64,000 bases of DNA. Origin: Pseudodesulfovibrio portus. Lineage in GTDB: Bacteria > Desulfobacterota > Desulfovibrionia > Desulfovibrionales > Desulfovibrionaceae. Position numbers and translations under genes: made by a program. Below the pieces are notes generated by a model. The model was not told the DNA's origin. It made no database searches and worked only from the letters and a program-made list of their open reading frames with translations. The stretch is taken from the NCBI RefSeq assembly GCF_026000375.1, contig NZ_AP026708.1, positions 622,501 through 686,500 of the forward strand. Direction: 5' to 3'. Shown here in pieces: positions 8,492-16,686 of the stretch; the first letter of the stretch is position 1; every line of letters starts with the position of its first letter.

Positions 8492-9835
8492 CTATTCGGC
8501 CTGCCTGGCGACGCCGCAGTCGGCGAAGGTGCCGAACTGGGCCTTGCAGGTGTTCTTGGCCCCGTACATGGCGGCGTCGGCACGGCTGATGAGCGTGACC
8601 GGGTCCTTGCCGTCGTCCGGGTAAAGGCTGATGCCGATGGTGGCGCTGACCGTGACGGCGTCGCCGTGGATGCTGAAGGGCTCCTGCATGACCTGCAGGA
8701 GGCTCTGGGTCACGGAGATGGCGCCGTCACTCTCGTTGAGGCCCGTCAGCAGCAGGCCGAACTCGTCGCCGCCGATGCGGGCCAGGGTGTCGGATTCGCG
8801 GGTACGCGCCTGCAGCCGTTCAGCGACCTCGCGGAGCAGGATGTCGCCGGCCTGATGGCCGTAGGTGTCGTTGACCTGCTTGAATTCATTGAGATCGATG
8901 AACAGCACGGCCAGGGTCTCGTCATACCGCTTGGCAACGGCCAGGGCGTGCTCGAGGCGGTCGAAAAACCGATGCCGGTTGGCGATGCCGGTCAGACTGT
9001 CCACCATGGCCAGCCGTTTGAGTTCCAGCTCGATGTTCTTGCGTTCGGTGATGTCTTCCAGGACGCCCTCGATGAAACAGGACCCGTTGGGCTCGGTTAC
9101 GACCCGGGTATTGGCCGAGCACCAGATGACCTCACCGTCACGACGCCTGGCGTGAAATTCGAATTTGAGGACCTCGCCGTCGCGCTTGAAGATTTCCTCG
9201 TAGGCCTGGCGCTCTTCGTTGTCGGCCATTACCGCAGCCCACATGCGGGGCTTGCCCACCAGGTCTTCGGCCGTTTCATAGCCGAGTATCCGCAACATGG
9301 CCGGGTTGACCTCCAGGAATTCCCCCTCCATGGTGGACTGGAATATTCCCTCCACGGCGCGCTCGAAGATGGACCGGTACTTCTCCTCGGCCTTGCTCAG
9401 GGCCGCCTCGGTGCGCCGGTGCTGCTCGATTTCCTCTTCAAGCAGGACCTTCTGCTCATGCATCTGGAGAAAGGCCTTGACCTTGCTCGTCAGCATATGG
9501 ACGTCCACCGGGCGGAACAGGTAGTCGATGGCGCCCGTTTCATATCCCTGGCGCACGTTCTCGTCGTCCTGGAAAATAGCGGTGATGAAGATGATGGGGA
9601 CGTGCCTTCCCCTTTCGATCTCCTTGATCCGGGAGGCGACCTCGTAGCCGTTCATCTCCGGCATCTGGATGTCGAGCAGGATCAGGGCGAAGTGGGTCTC
9701 CCCAACCAACCTGATGGCCTCCTGGCCGCTCTCGGCGGTGACGACCTCACAACCCACATCCGAGAGCATGTGTTTCAACAGGGCCAGATTGGTTTTCGAA
9801 TCATCGACTGCGAGGACTTTCTGCGGATCGGTCAT
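8492..9835 (-). CDS. Response regulator with PAS sensor and diguanylate cyclase domain (REC-PAS-GGDEF)
   Basis: A 447-residue cytoplasmic signalling protein. Residues 6-120 are a receiver domain with acidic pair DD11-12, phospho-acceptor Asp55 (LLDIQMP) and a Lys-rich end. Residues 122-150 form a coiled-coil linker. Residues 151-265 are a PAS/PAC domain (RSIFERAVEGIF...VLEDITERK). Residues 275-435 are GGDEF, with an intact GGDEF motif at 355-359 and an RESD inhibitory I-site at 346-349, spaced five residues before it. It should make cyclic di-GMP and be feedback inhibited. The partner kinase is not in the window. It follows the ComB-like gene by 9 bases. Confidence 0.93.
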   Translation of the reverse strand: MTDPQKVLAVDDSKTNLALLKHMLSDVGCEVVTAESGQEAIRLVGETHFALILLDIQMPEMNGYEVASRIKEIERGRHVPIIFITAIFQDDENVRQGYETGAIDYLFRPVDVHMLTSKVKAFLQMHEQKVLLEEEIEQHRRTEAALSKAEEKYRSIFERAVEGIFQSTMEGEFLEVNPAMLRILGYETAEDLVGKPRMWAAVMADNEERQAYEEIFKRDGEVLKFEFHARRRDGEVIWCSANTRVVTEPNGSCFIEGVLEDITERKNIELELKRLAMVDSLTGIANRHRFFDRLEHALAVAKRYDETLAVLFIDLNEFKQVNDTYGHQAGDILLREVAERLQARTRESDTLARIGGDEFGLLLTGLNESDGAISVTQSLLQVMQEPFSIHGDAVTVSATIGISLYPDDGKDPVTLISRADAAMYGAKNTCKAQFGTFADCGVARQAE

Positions 9836-9844
9836 TTCAGTACC

Positions 9845-10552
9845 CTAGGCACTTTCGCCAAGTTCAACATTGATTCTTTTCAAAACCATACCGCCGGACT
9901 CGAGCCGTTCCCCCCTGAGCACGAAGTCGAATCGATCGATGTCCATGCACAACTCATAATCCCGCTCAGGCGCATCGGTCCTCGACTCGTCGAAAAACAT
10001 CTCGGCGCTGTCCACATTGGCCAGAAACGACCGGAGAGTCTCGAAGCTGTTCGGATACTCTTCCAGCTCATTCTTTATGTACATGGCGCACATCATGTCT
10101 TCCTGGGCGCGGATGTCGCCGCCGGTGCCCACTGCCACCAAGGTCACCTGCTCCGGGTCGCGGCTCCGAATGTAGCGCACCACCGCCCCGGCATTGACGA
10201 AGGAACCGGTGATCACCTCGTCGGCGTCCGCGCAGGCGAACAACCCCGGGATACCGGCATTGGTCGAATGGACCACCGTCTTTCCGGCCAGGTCCTTGCC
10301 TTCCAGCAGGGACGGGGAATTGAAGAGATCGAAATCCTCGAACGGCACGCCCTGCTGCTCTCCGAGGAGCAGACCGCCCCGTTCGGCGGCCAATTGACGC
10401 CCCTGGTCAAGGGTCTCGGCGCCGAGGTACTCCCCAACGCCTTGTTCCACGAGGTAGCAACCGACCGAAGCGGAGCGGAAGACGTCGATAACTACCACCA
10501 AGCCCTTGGCCCTCCGGGCCCCGGAAAGGCATTCAACAATCGTTGTTATCAT
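9845..10552 (-). CDS. ComB-family 2-phosphosulfolactate phosphatase-like protein
   Basis: A 235-residue protein of the ComB family, with the N-terminal VVVIDVFRSASVG strand-loop, the VVHSTNAGIPGL motif (a variant of the family STNG loop) and TLVAVGTGGDIRAQEDMMCA. Archaeal ComB hydrolyses 2-phosphosulfolactate in coenzyme M synthesis; many bacterial relatives have unknown substrates. I chose the ATG at 10552 because AGGTG lies 6 bases upstream; a GTG at 10561 is also open. It heads an operon with the GGDEF protein, an odd pairing. The family call is firm; the substrate is not. Confidence 0.8.
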   Translation of the reverse strand: MITTIVECLSGARRAKGLVVVIDVFRSASVGCYLVEQGVGEYLGAETLDQGRQLAAERGGLLLGEQQGVPFEDFDLFNSPSLLEGKDLAGKTVVHSTNAGIPGLFACADADEVITGSFVNAGAVVRYIRSRDPEQVTLVAVGTGGDIRAQEDMMCAMYIKNELEEYPNSFETLRSFLANVDSAEMFFDESRTDAPERDYELCMDIDRFDFVLRGERLESGGMVLKRINVELGESA

Positions 10553-10751
10553 CGAAAACACCTATAACTAGTTTGTCTTTATCCGCTTTTCGCACGCAGG
10601 CCCACCGGCGTCAACCATTTGAACCCGTTTCCCCTCTCACACAACGGGAAATCACTGTTTCATTCACCGACTGAATACAATAACACATTGTGAAAATTGT
10701 TTTTTTTCAATCTTATTGACGCCCCGGCCTTTTTCTTGCAATTAGGCGGAC

Positions 10752-11702
10752 ATGAAGAAAAAACGCGTACTCGTCACCGGCGGCTCCGGGTTCCTCGGCT
10801 CGCATCTCTGCGAACGGCTCTTGGTCATGGGACACGAAGTCATATGCGTGGACAACTTCTTCACCGGAAGCAAGTCCAACATCGTCCACCTCCTGGAATC
10901 CCCGTATTTCGAGATCATCAGGCACGACGTCACCTTCCCCCTCTACGTGGAAGTGGACGAGATATACAACCTGGCCTGCCCGGCCTCCCCCATCCACTAC
11001 CAGCACGACCCGGTGCAGACCACCAAGACCAGCGTGCACGGGGCCATCAACATGCTCGGCCTGGCCAAACGCGTGAAGGCCAAGATATTCCAGGCCTCCA
11101 CCAGCGAGGTCTACGGCGACCCGACCGTGCACCCGCAGACCGAAGACTACTGGGGCAACGTCAACCCCAACGGCCTGCGCTCCTGCTATGACGAGGGCAA
11201 GCGATGCGCGGAGACGCTCTTCTTCGACTACAACCGGCAGCACGCCCTGCGCATCAAGGTGGGCCGCATCTTCAACACCTACGGCCCGCGCATGGCCATG
11301 GACGACGGCCGGGTGGTCTCCAACTTCGTGGTCCAGGCTCTGAGAGGCGAGGACATCACGGTCTACGGCCAGGGCGACCAGACCCGCAGCTTCTGCTATG
11401 TGGACGACCTGGTGGAGGGCATCGTCCGCTTCATGGAGCGGACGCCCGACGAATTCACCGGCCCCATGAACCTGGGCAACCCCGACGAATTCACCATCCG
11501 CGAGCTTGCCGAGAACGTCATCGAACAAGTGGGCAGCAAGTCCAAGATCGTGTTCAAGCCCCTGCCCTCGGACGACCCCATGCAGCGCCGCCCGGACATT
11601 TCCCTGGCCAGGAAGGCCATCGACTGGGAACCGACGATACCGCTCAAGCAGGGATTGGTGAAGACCATCGAGTACTTCGACCAGGTCCTCAAAAGGCAAT
11701 AA
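10752..11702 (+). CDS. UDP-glucuronic acid decarboxylase (UDP-xylose synthase)
   Basis: A 316-residue extended SDR enzyme that converts UDP-glucuronate to UDP-xylose via a 4-keto intermediate. The NAD-binding GGSGFLG is at residues 10-16, followed by [14 protein letters not shown] and [12 protein letters not shown], which are typical of UXS. The catalytic Ser/Thr is in [10 protein letters not shown] (about 115-124) and YDEGK gives Tyr146 and Lys150. Single domain and full length. It lies beside glycosyltransferase and lipid phosphatase genes, fitting envelope polysaccharide or LPS supply. A strong terminator follows at once. Confidence 0.93.
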   Translation: MKKKRVLVTGGSGFLGSHLCERLLVMGHEVICVDNFFTGSKSNIVHLLESPYFEIIRHDVTFPLYVEVDEIYNLACPASPIHYQHDPVQTTKTSVHGAINMLGLAKRVKAKIFQASTSEVYGDPTVHPQTEDYWGNVNPNGLRSCYDEGKRCAETLFFDYNRQHALRIKVGRIFNTYGPRMAMDDGRVVSNFVVQALRGEDITVYGQGDQTRSFCYVDDLVEGIVRFMERTPDEFTGPMNLGNPDEFTIRELAENVIEQVGSKSKIVFKPLPSDDPMQRRPDISLARKAIDWEPTIPLKQGLVKTIEYFDQVLKRQ

Positions 11703-11703
11703 G

Positions 11704-11733
11704 AAAAGGCCGGAGCATTGGCTCCGGCCTTTT
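11704..11733. terminator. Bidirectional intrinsic terminator between UXS and glycosyltransferase genes
   Basis: A perfect stem AAAAGGCCGGAGC / GCTCCGGCCTTTT around the loop ATTG, with A/T flanks on both sides. It sits between two convergent genes and can stop transcription from both directions. Confidence 0.9.
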
Positions 11734-11746
11734 CATTTGCGGCAAA

Positions 11747-12883
11747 TTATTTCTTTTCGGCCAGGGTCTTCTCGACCATCTCCACGAACGGCTCCAAGCC
11801 GGAGGGCACGTCCTCGGGCCAGACGAACGGCTCGGGACGGTCCTCCTTGGCCACCTCGCGGACGAGGCGGGCCAGGTTGCGCGTATCCGACGGATCGGGA
11901 AACACCCAGCGCTCGGGCAGGAAACGGGCGCTGCCGTTCATGGAGCTGGACAACACCTTGCAGCCGCAGGCCAGGGCCTCGAGCACGGCGTTGGAGCAGG
12001 CGTCGTAGAAGGTGGCCAGCACGAAGATGTCCACACCCCGGTAGAAATCGACCATGTTGTCAACCCTGCCCAGGAAGCGGATTCGCTTCTCCACGCCCAG
12101 CTCGCGCGCCAGGCGCAGGTACTTGTCCGGGTTGCGGCCCCCGGCCACGCCCAGCACGAAATGCTCGGGCAGCAGGGTCATCATCTCCACCAGATGGCGG
12201 ATGCCCTTGAGGGCGAAATTCGTGGCCGCCGTGCCGATGACCACCTCGTATTCGGACACGTTGCAGGTGGCCCGCAGCCGGTTGCGCCCCTGTTCGCCGA
12301 TGGGCGAGAAACGGGACAGGTCCGGCTTGTTGTAGATGACGTCGATGTCCTCTTTCTTCAGGTAGGGGTGGGCCTCCACGATCCAGTCGCGCACCAGGTG
12401 GGACACGGCCACCACGCGCGGGGTGCGCCTGAGACGGATGCGGTCGATGACGCGGATGGCCCAGTTGCCCGGCGACAACCTGCGGCGCAGCATCTTGAAG
12501 GAACGGGCAAACCCTTCGGGCCAGGCGAGTTGGGACAGGTCCCAGAACTTGGTGATGGGGCCGCCGCCGATGCGCAGGATGTCCTGGTTCAGGGTCTTGC
12601 CCATGCCGAACACCAGGTCGTAGTTCCCCTGCCTGCACGCCTTGTCCGCGGCATAGGCGAACCACAGGACCTTGATCAGGCGGAACACGCCGAACCGGCC
12701 CAGGACCACGGGATTGACGCCCTCGGGAGCATCGGTCTCGCGCCGGGCGCAGATGAAGTCCACCGCGTAACCGCGCGCGGCCAGGGCCTCGCTCAGACGC
12801 CAGGCAAAGGATTCGGCCCCGCCGTAACGGCTGAGCCTCGGCATGGTCACCGCCAGCCGCGCTTTTTTCACATCATTCGTCAT
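11747..12883 (-). CDS. Family 4 glycosyltransferase (WaaG/RfaG-like)
   Basis: A 378-residue GT-B glycosyltransferase. The N-terminal domain has PRLSRYGGAES, the glycine-rich acceptor loop. The C-terminal donor-binding domain has FLGRVDNMVDFYRGVDIFVLAT and FYDACSNAVLEALACGCKV, the EX7E motif of GT4. It likely adds a sugar to LPS core or another glycan at the cytoplasmic face. It stands alone on the minus strand, convergent with the UXS gene and divergent from the PAP2 gene. The substrate cannot be told. Confidence 0.88.
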   Translation of the reverse strand: MTNDVKKARLAVTMPRLSRYGGAESFAWRLSEALAARGYAVDFICARRETDAPEGVNPVVLGRFGVFRLIKVLWFAYAADKACRQGNYDLVFGMGKTLNQDILRIGGGPITKFWDLSQLAWPEGFARSFKMLRRRLSPGNWAIRVIDRIRLRRTPRVVAVSHLVRDWIVEAHPYLKKEDIDVIYNKPDLSRFSPIGEQGRNRLRATCNVSEYEVVIGTAATNFALKGIRHLVEMMTLLPEHFVLGVAGGRNPDKYLRLARELGVEKRIRFLGRVDNMVDFYRGVDIFVLATFYDACSNAVLEALACGCKVLSSSMNGSARFLPERWVFPDPSDTRNLARLVREVAKEDRPEPFVWPEDVPSGLEPFVEMVEKTLAEKK

Positions 12884-12983
12884 AGGGATATTGTCTTGAA
12901 CCTTTTTTCATCCTTTGACAACCCGCGCGGTTGCCCCACGCGTCAAAGAAGGCTATGAATTCAGAGAACTTCAAGGGAGCACC

Positions 12984-13580
12984 ATGTTTTTCTCCACACC
13001 GAATTTCGACCTCATTCTCCTCCGGCTCATCAACCGGCAGTGGCACTCGCCGCTCCTGGACTTCATCATGCCGGTCCTCTCGTCCATGGCCGTGCTCCTG
13101 GTGCTCATGGGCGTGGCCGCGACCATATTGGTCCTCAAGGGCGGGAAACGCCAGGCGATCTACTTTCTCGTCCTGTTCGCCGCCATGGGTCTGTGCGACT
13201 TCTCCGCCTCGATCATCAAGGGCCAGGTATTCCGCGTCAGGCCGCTCAACGCCATCGCCGAGACCCGGTATGTGGACGACAACGGCCAGTGGCAGCAACG
13301 GTCGCCCGCCTTTGTCCGGACCAAGGAGCGCGGCACCTCCTATCCGTCGGCCCACGCGGCCAACACAATGACCCTGGCCGTGCTGGCCATGCTGCTGTGG
13401 CCCGCGCTCAAAAAATGGCCGCTCCTGCTGCCCGTTCTGGTCGGCTATTCCCGCGTCTATCTCGGCAAGCACTACCCCACCGACGTCCTGGCGGGCTGGC
13501 TCTGGGGCGTCGTCATCGCCGGAAGCGTCTGGCTTGTCTGGCGTGAGCTGGAACGCCGCTTCCCGCCGCAGGACGATTAG
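12984..13580 (+). CDS. PAP2-family membrane lipid phosphatase
   Basis: A 198-residue inner-membrane phosphatase with the three PAP2 motifs: KGQVFRVRP (KX6RP), YPSAHAAN (PSGH variant with Ala for Gly) and SRVYLGKHYPTDVLAGW (SRX5HX3D). About six hydrophobic helices are visible. I chose the ATG at 12984, with AAGGGAG five bases upstream; the longer upstream frame lacks a ribosome-binding site. Substrates could be undecaprenyl pyrophosphate, lipid A phosphate or PA. The sugar and lipid neighbours favour an envelope lipid carrier. Its stop overlaps the convergent VTT gene by 4 bases. Confidence 0.9.
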   Translation: MFFSTPNFDLILLRLINRQWHSPLLDFIMPVLSSMAVLLVLMGVAATILVLKGGKRQAIYFLVLFAAMGLCDFSASIIKGQVFRVRPLNAIAETRYVDDNGQWQQRSPAFVRTKERGTSYPSAHAANTMTLAVLAMLLWPALKKWPLLLPVLVGYSRVYLGKHYPTDVLAGWLWGVVIAGSVWLVWRELERRFPPQDD

Positions 13581-14293
13581 TCCTCCGGCTCGGCCAGCGC
13601 CCCGGACTGTTTGCGATAACGCCGGTAGACCTGGATTCCCAGCCAGCCCGACACCCCGAACAAGACCACGGACATGCCCACGGACAGGGCCACACCCATG
13701 GTGGACTCGCGATTCATGCCTGCGCCGAACAGGGCGAAAATGAAATTCTGCGGAATATAGCCGATGGTCGAACCGAGGAGGAACGGCATCAGCGGGATGG
13801 AGCTGACTCCTGCGGCCAGGTTGGTGATCAGGTTGCTGCCCAGCGGGAAAAGCCGGATTGCCAGGGCGGTGTTGAACGGTTCGTGTTTCAGGAACCGGTT
13901 CACCCTTTCCAGCCGGTGGCCGAACTTGCGCTCCACCAGCTCGCGCCCGCCCATGCGGGCGTAGACGGCGGCCACACCGCAACCCAGCCCCGATGCCACG
14001 GTGGCCAGCAGCGTACCGCTGAACATGCCGAAGGCGAACCCGCCAAGAAAACCGACCAGCTGGCGGGGCAACCCCACCGCCGTAAAGGCCGTGCCCACGG
14101 CCAGGAAGATGACCACGGACAATGGGCCGGACCCGAGCACGTGGTCGTTGAACCACTTGGTGTCCTCCAGCATGGAGCCCAGCCCGGCGGCCCGGGCCAG
14201 GTACACGGCCAGGCCGAGGCCAAGCAGCATGACCAGCCCCTTTGCCAGGGACTTGACGGATTTCATGGTGGAACCGTTAGTTTTTTCGCTCAT
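13577..14293 (-). CDS. VTT/DedA-like membrane protein (TVP38/TMEM64 family)
   Basis: A 238-residue protein with an N-terminal helix, then the VTT domain: TAVGLPRQLVGFLGGFAFGMFSGT (about residues 70-93), RLFPLGSNLITNLAAGVSSIPLMPFLLGSTIGYIPQNF and two further helices. Family members act as lipid scramblases or transporters, for example of undecaprenyl phosphate. It overlaps the upstream LAB_N gene by 17 bases and is the last of a GT2-LAB_N-VTT set, which suggests a role in lipid-linked sugar handling. Confidence 0.85.
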   Translation of the reverse strand: MSEKTNGSTMKSVKSLAKGLVMLLGLGLAVYLARAAGLGSMLEDTKWFNDHVLGSGPLSVVIFLAVGTAFTAVGLPRQLVGFLGGFAFGMFSGTLLATVASGLGCGVAAVYARMGGRELVERKFGHRLERVNRFLKHEPFNTALAIRLFPLGSNLITNLAAGVSSIPLMPFLLGSTIGYIPQNFIFALFGAGMNRESTMGVALSVGMSVVLFGVSGWLGIQVYRRYRKQSGALAEPED

Positions 14294-14540
14294 CGCTTCG
14301 AGTCTGTACCAGATAATAGAGGATCAGCAAGCAGGCCTGGCCGACCACGAACAGCGGGTCGCGCTGGACCACGCCGTACGCCAGTCCCGCCAGGCCGGAA
14401 AGGGCCAGCAGGCCGGACGCGGGACGCGACAAGGGTTGTACCCCTTTCCCGAGGCCACGTAAAACACAGAATCGGATGAGGAAAAATCCCTGACCGCCCA
14501 CGACAAGGACGAGGAGCCACCAATAGGCAGGGAGCCGCAT
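14277..14540 (-). CDS. LAB_N (lipid-A-disaccharide synthase N-terminal domain) small membrane protein
   Basis: An 87-residue, three-helix membrane protein matching the LAB_N domain, which is often fused to LpxB but here stands alone: WWLLVLVVGGQGFFLIRF at the start and QRDPLFVVGQACLLILYYLVQTR at the end. I chose the ATG at 14540, 2 bases after the GT2 stop, over an earlier in-frame codon inside that gene. The equivalent small proteins commonly sit next to GT2 and ArnT-like genes in lipid A modification loci. Role by context only. Confidence 0.75.
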   Translation of the reverse strand: MRLPAYWWLLVLVVGGQGFFLIRFCVLRGLGKGVQPLSRPASGLLALSGLAGLAYGVVQRDPLFVVGQACLLILYYLVQTRSDERKN

Positions 14541-14542
14541 GG

Positions 14543-15265
14543 CTAGTTCTTCTCTTTCACCGTGTAGCCGATATGGCGCTTGATGAGCCACTTGACGCCG
14601 ATGAGATCGTAGATTCCGGCCAAGGCACGGTCGATGGTGCCGTACTTGGACACCCCCGCCCCGCGCTCGCGGTGATTGACCTTCACTTCACGGATGCGCG
14701 CGCCCTGCATCTTCATGAGGATGGGGAAATAGCGGTGCATGTTCCTGAAGCGCGGCAGCCCCATGAGCATATCCCGGCGCATGACCTTGAGCGAACAGCC
14801 GGTGTCGTGCACGCCGTCGTCCACGATGGAGTCCCGGATCTTGTTGGCGATCTTGGAGGAGATGCGCTTGATGAAGGTGTCCCTGCGCTTTTTGCGCCAG
14901 CCGATGACCATCTCGCATCCGTCCCCGAAGGCGGCCAGCATGTCGGGAATGTCCGCCGGATCGTTTTGCAGGTCCGCGTCCATGGTGACGACGATATCGG
15001 AATCCGCAGCGTCAAACCCGGCGCAGAAGGCGGCGGACTGGCCGCGATTCCCGGCAAAGGCCACGTACCGGACCTCGGGGTGGTCCTCGGCCAGTTTCCT
15101 GATGATGGACAGGGAGTCGTCCGTGCTGCAATCGTCCACGAATACGGCCTCCCAGGGACGGCCAGTGGAATCGGCTGCCGCCCGGATCTCCGCGAACAGG
15201 GCCGCGAGGTTGTCCTGCTCATTGAAAACGGGCAGGACAACGGAAAACTTTTCTGCGTTGCTCAT
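14543..15265 (-). CDS. Family 2 glycosyltransferase (DPM1/ArnC-like)
   Basis: A 240-residue GT-A glycosyltransferase of the dolichyl/undecaprenyl-phosphate sugar transferase type. Visible are SVVLPVFNEQDNL at the N-terminus, FVDDCSTDDS, and MDADLQNDP, the DXD-type metal site near residue 95, followed by GWRKKRRDTFIKR. No C-terminal membrane helices are present, unlike ArnC. It would load a sugar onto a polyprenyl phosphate for use outside the membrane. It is the first gene of the GT2-LAB_N-VTT set. Confidence 0.88.
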   Translation of the reverse strand: MSNAEKFSVVLPVFNEQDNLAALFAEIRAAADSTGRPWEAVFVDDCSTDDSLSIIRKLAEDHPEVRYVAFAGNRGQSAAFCAGFDAADSDIVVTMDADLQNDPADIPDMLAAFGDGCEMVIGWRKKRRDTFIKRISSKIANKIRDSIVDDGVHDTGCSLKVMRRDMLMGLPRFRNMHRYFPILMKMQGARIREVKVNHRERGAGVSKYGTIDRALAGIYDLIGVKWLIKRHIGYTVKEKN

Positions 15266-15383
15266 ATGGATGCTGATGTACGGAATTCGAAGCCGGTTGT
15301 AAATGTTTGGAAAAACCTTTCCCTGTTTTCGATGATTCCCGCAGGAGGAAAATTTCTTTTTTGGATTTCCCGAACATTTGGTG

Positions 15384-15412
15384 TTGACAAAATTCCGACA
15401 GCCACATAGAAC
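15384..15412 (+). promoter_or_regulatory. Sigma-70-type promoter of the initiator tRNA gene
   Basis: A perfect -35 TTGACA (15384-15389), a 17-base spacer, and a -10 TAGAAC (15407-15412). Transcription would begin near 15419, nine bases before the mature tRNA. Confidence 0.75.
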
Positions 15413-15427
15413 CTGCTTCTCACGTGT

Positions 15428-15504
<77 letters not shown>

Positions 15505-15512
15505 AGGAAATC

Positions 15513-15550
15513 AAGCGGTTACATCTGAATGGATGTGACCGCTTTTTCTT
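15513..15550 (+). terminator. Intrinsic terminator after tRNA-fMet
   Basis: A 13-base-pair stem AAGCGGTTACATC / GATGTGACCGCTT with one G-T pair, a six-base loop and a TTTCTTTT tail, starting 8 bases after the tRNA CCA end. Confidence 0.88.
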
Positions 15551-15580
15551 TTGCGCCCGCTGCCCCCCCGGCCTCCCTCC

Positions 15581-16681
15581 TCATGTCTTGGTCTGCCGCC
15601 AGAATACCGTGTGGGCCGTGAACAGGGTCACGGCGGAGATGGCGAACAATGCCAGCAGGTCTGGCGCTATGGCCTGGAAATCATAGCTCTTGAGGAATAT
15701 CCCCTTGGACATGGCAATGAAGTGGGTCAGCGGGTTGACCGCGCTGACCCAGCGCAGGAACGTGGGCATGTTCTCCACCGGAGCCAGGTAGCCGGACAGG
15801 ACCACCGAGGGAACCATGTAGCTGAAGACCCCCATGAAGGCCTGCTGCTGGCTGGCGGAAAAGGCGGAGATGAGCAGGCCGATCCCGGACAGGGACAGGG
15901 CGTAGGCGAAAGTGGCCAGGAGCAGCATCCAGATCGCCCCGGTGAAAGGAACGCCGTAGACGAAGACCGAGGCCAGGGCGATGATCGCGCTCTGGGTCAT
16001 GGACACCAGTATGCCGGGGAGGGCCTTGCCGAGCATGATGTAGGCCGGGGTAAGGGGGGTGACGAGCAGTTGGTCGTAGGTCCCCTCCTCCCGTTCGCGG
16101 GCCAGGGACATGGCCGTCACCAGCAGGCAGCTGATGGTGGCGATGATGGCCACCAGGCTGGGCAGCACGAACCACTTGTAATGAAGATTCGGATTGAAGA
16201 CGTTGCGCACGACCACGGTGGCGGGCGGTATCGAGCCGGTCCGTTCCTGCGAGAACGCCGAGGTTATCTGCCGAATGTACGCAAAGGCTATCTGCGCCGC
16301 ATTGGAACGACGGCCGTCGATCAGCGCCTGCAACATGACCGGCTCGCCGGACAGGACCTTTTTCGTGAAATCGGGCGGCACCCTGATGGCGATCAGCGCC
16401 CGCTGCCCGTCGATGACCTGCTGCAGAGCCGCCTCGTCCCGAACATACATGACATCGGAAAACGCCGAGGCCGCGCCGTACCGCTGAATGAGTTCCACGG
16501 CCTCGGCGCCCTGGTCCTCGTTCATGATGGCCAGGGTCGCGCCGTGCACCTCAAGCGTGGTGGCGAAGGGAAACACGGCAAGCTGCAGAATCAGCGGCAT
16601 CATGAGCATCATGACGTTCCGCCGGGATGCCAGGAGCTGTTGCAGTTCCTTGATGATGAGGGCAATTATCCGGTTCCACAC
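15581..16681 (-). CDS. ABC-2 type exporter permease (YbhR/YhhJ-like)
   Basis: A 366-residue membrane permease with one N-terminal helix (MLMMPLILQLAVFPFA), a large periplasmic domain of about 130 residues, and five C-terminal helices (LVAIIATISCLLVTAMSL, AREREEGTYDQLLVTPL). The coupling sequence REREEGTYDQLLVTP is typical of ABC-2 permeases. The start is a GTG at 16681, five bases after the preceding permease stop; the frame upstream is shadow sequence. Together with the next three genes it forms a YbhGFSR-like efflux system. Substrate unknown; small organic or toxic molecules in relatives. Confidence 0.88.
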   Translation of the reverse strand: MWNRIIALIIKELQQLLASRRNVMMLMMPLILQLAVFPFATTLEVHGATLAIMNEDQGAEAVELIQRYGAASAFSDVMYVRDEAALQQVIDGQRALIAIRVPPDFTKKVLSGEPVMLQALIDGRRSNAAQIAFAYIRQITSAFSQERTGSIPPATVVVRNVFNPNLHYKWFVLPSLVAIIATISCLLVTAMSLAREREEGTYDQLLVTPLTPAYIMLGKALPGILVSMTQSAIIALASVFVYGVPFTGAIWMLLLATFAYALSLSGIGLLISAFSASQQQAFMGVFSYMVPSVVLSGYLAPVENMPTFLRWVSAVNPLTHFIAMSKGIFLKSYDFQAIAPDLLALFAISAVTLFTAHTVFWRQTKT

Positions 16682-16686
16682 GACGT

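Noticed and set aside
8486-10567. A 693-codon plus-strand frame opposite the ComB-GGDEF operon
   Set aside because: Antisense shadow of genes with intact GGDEF, REC and ComB motifs.
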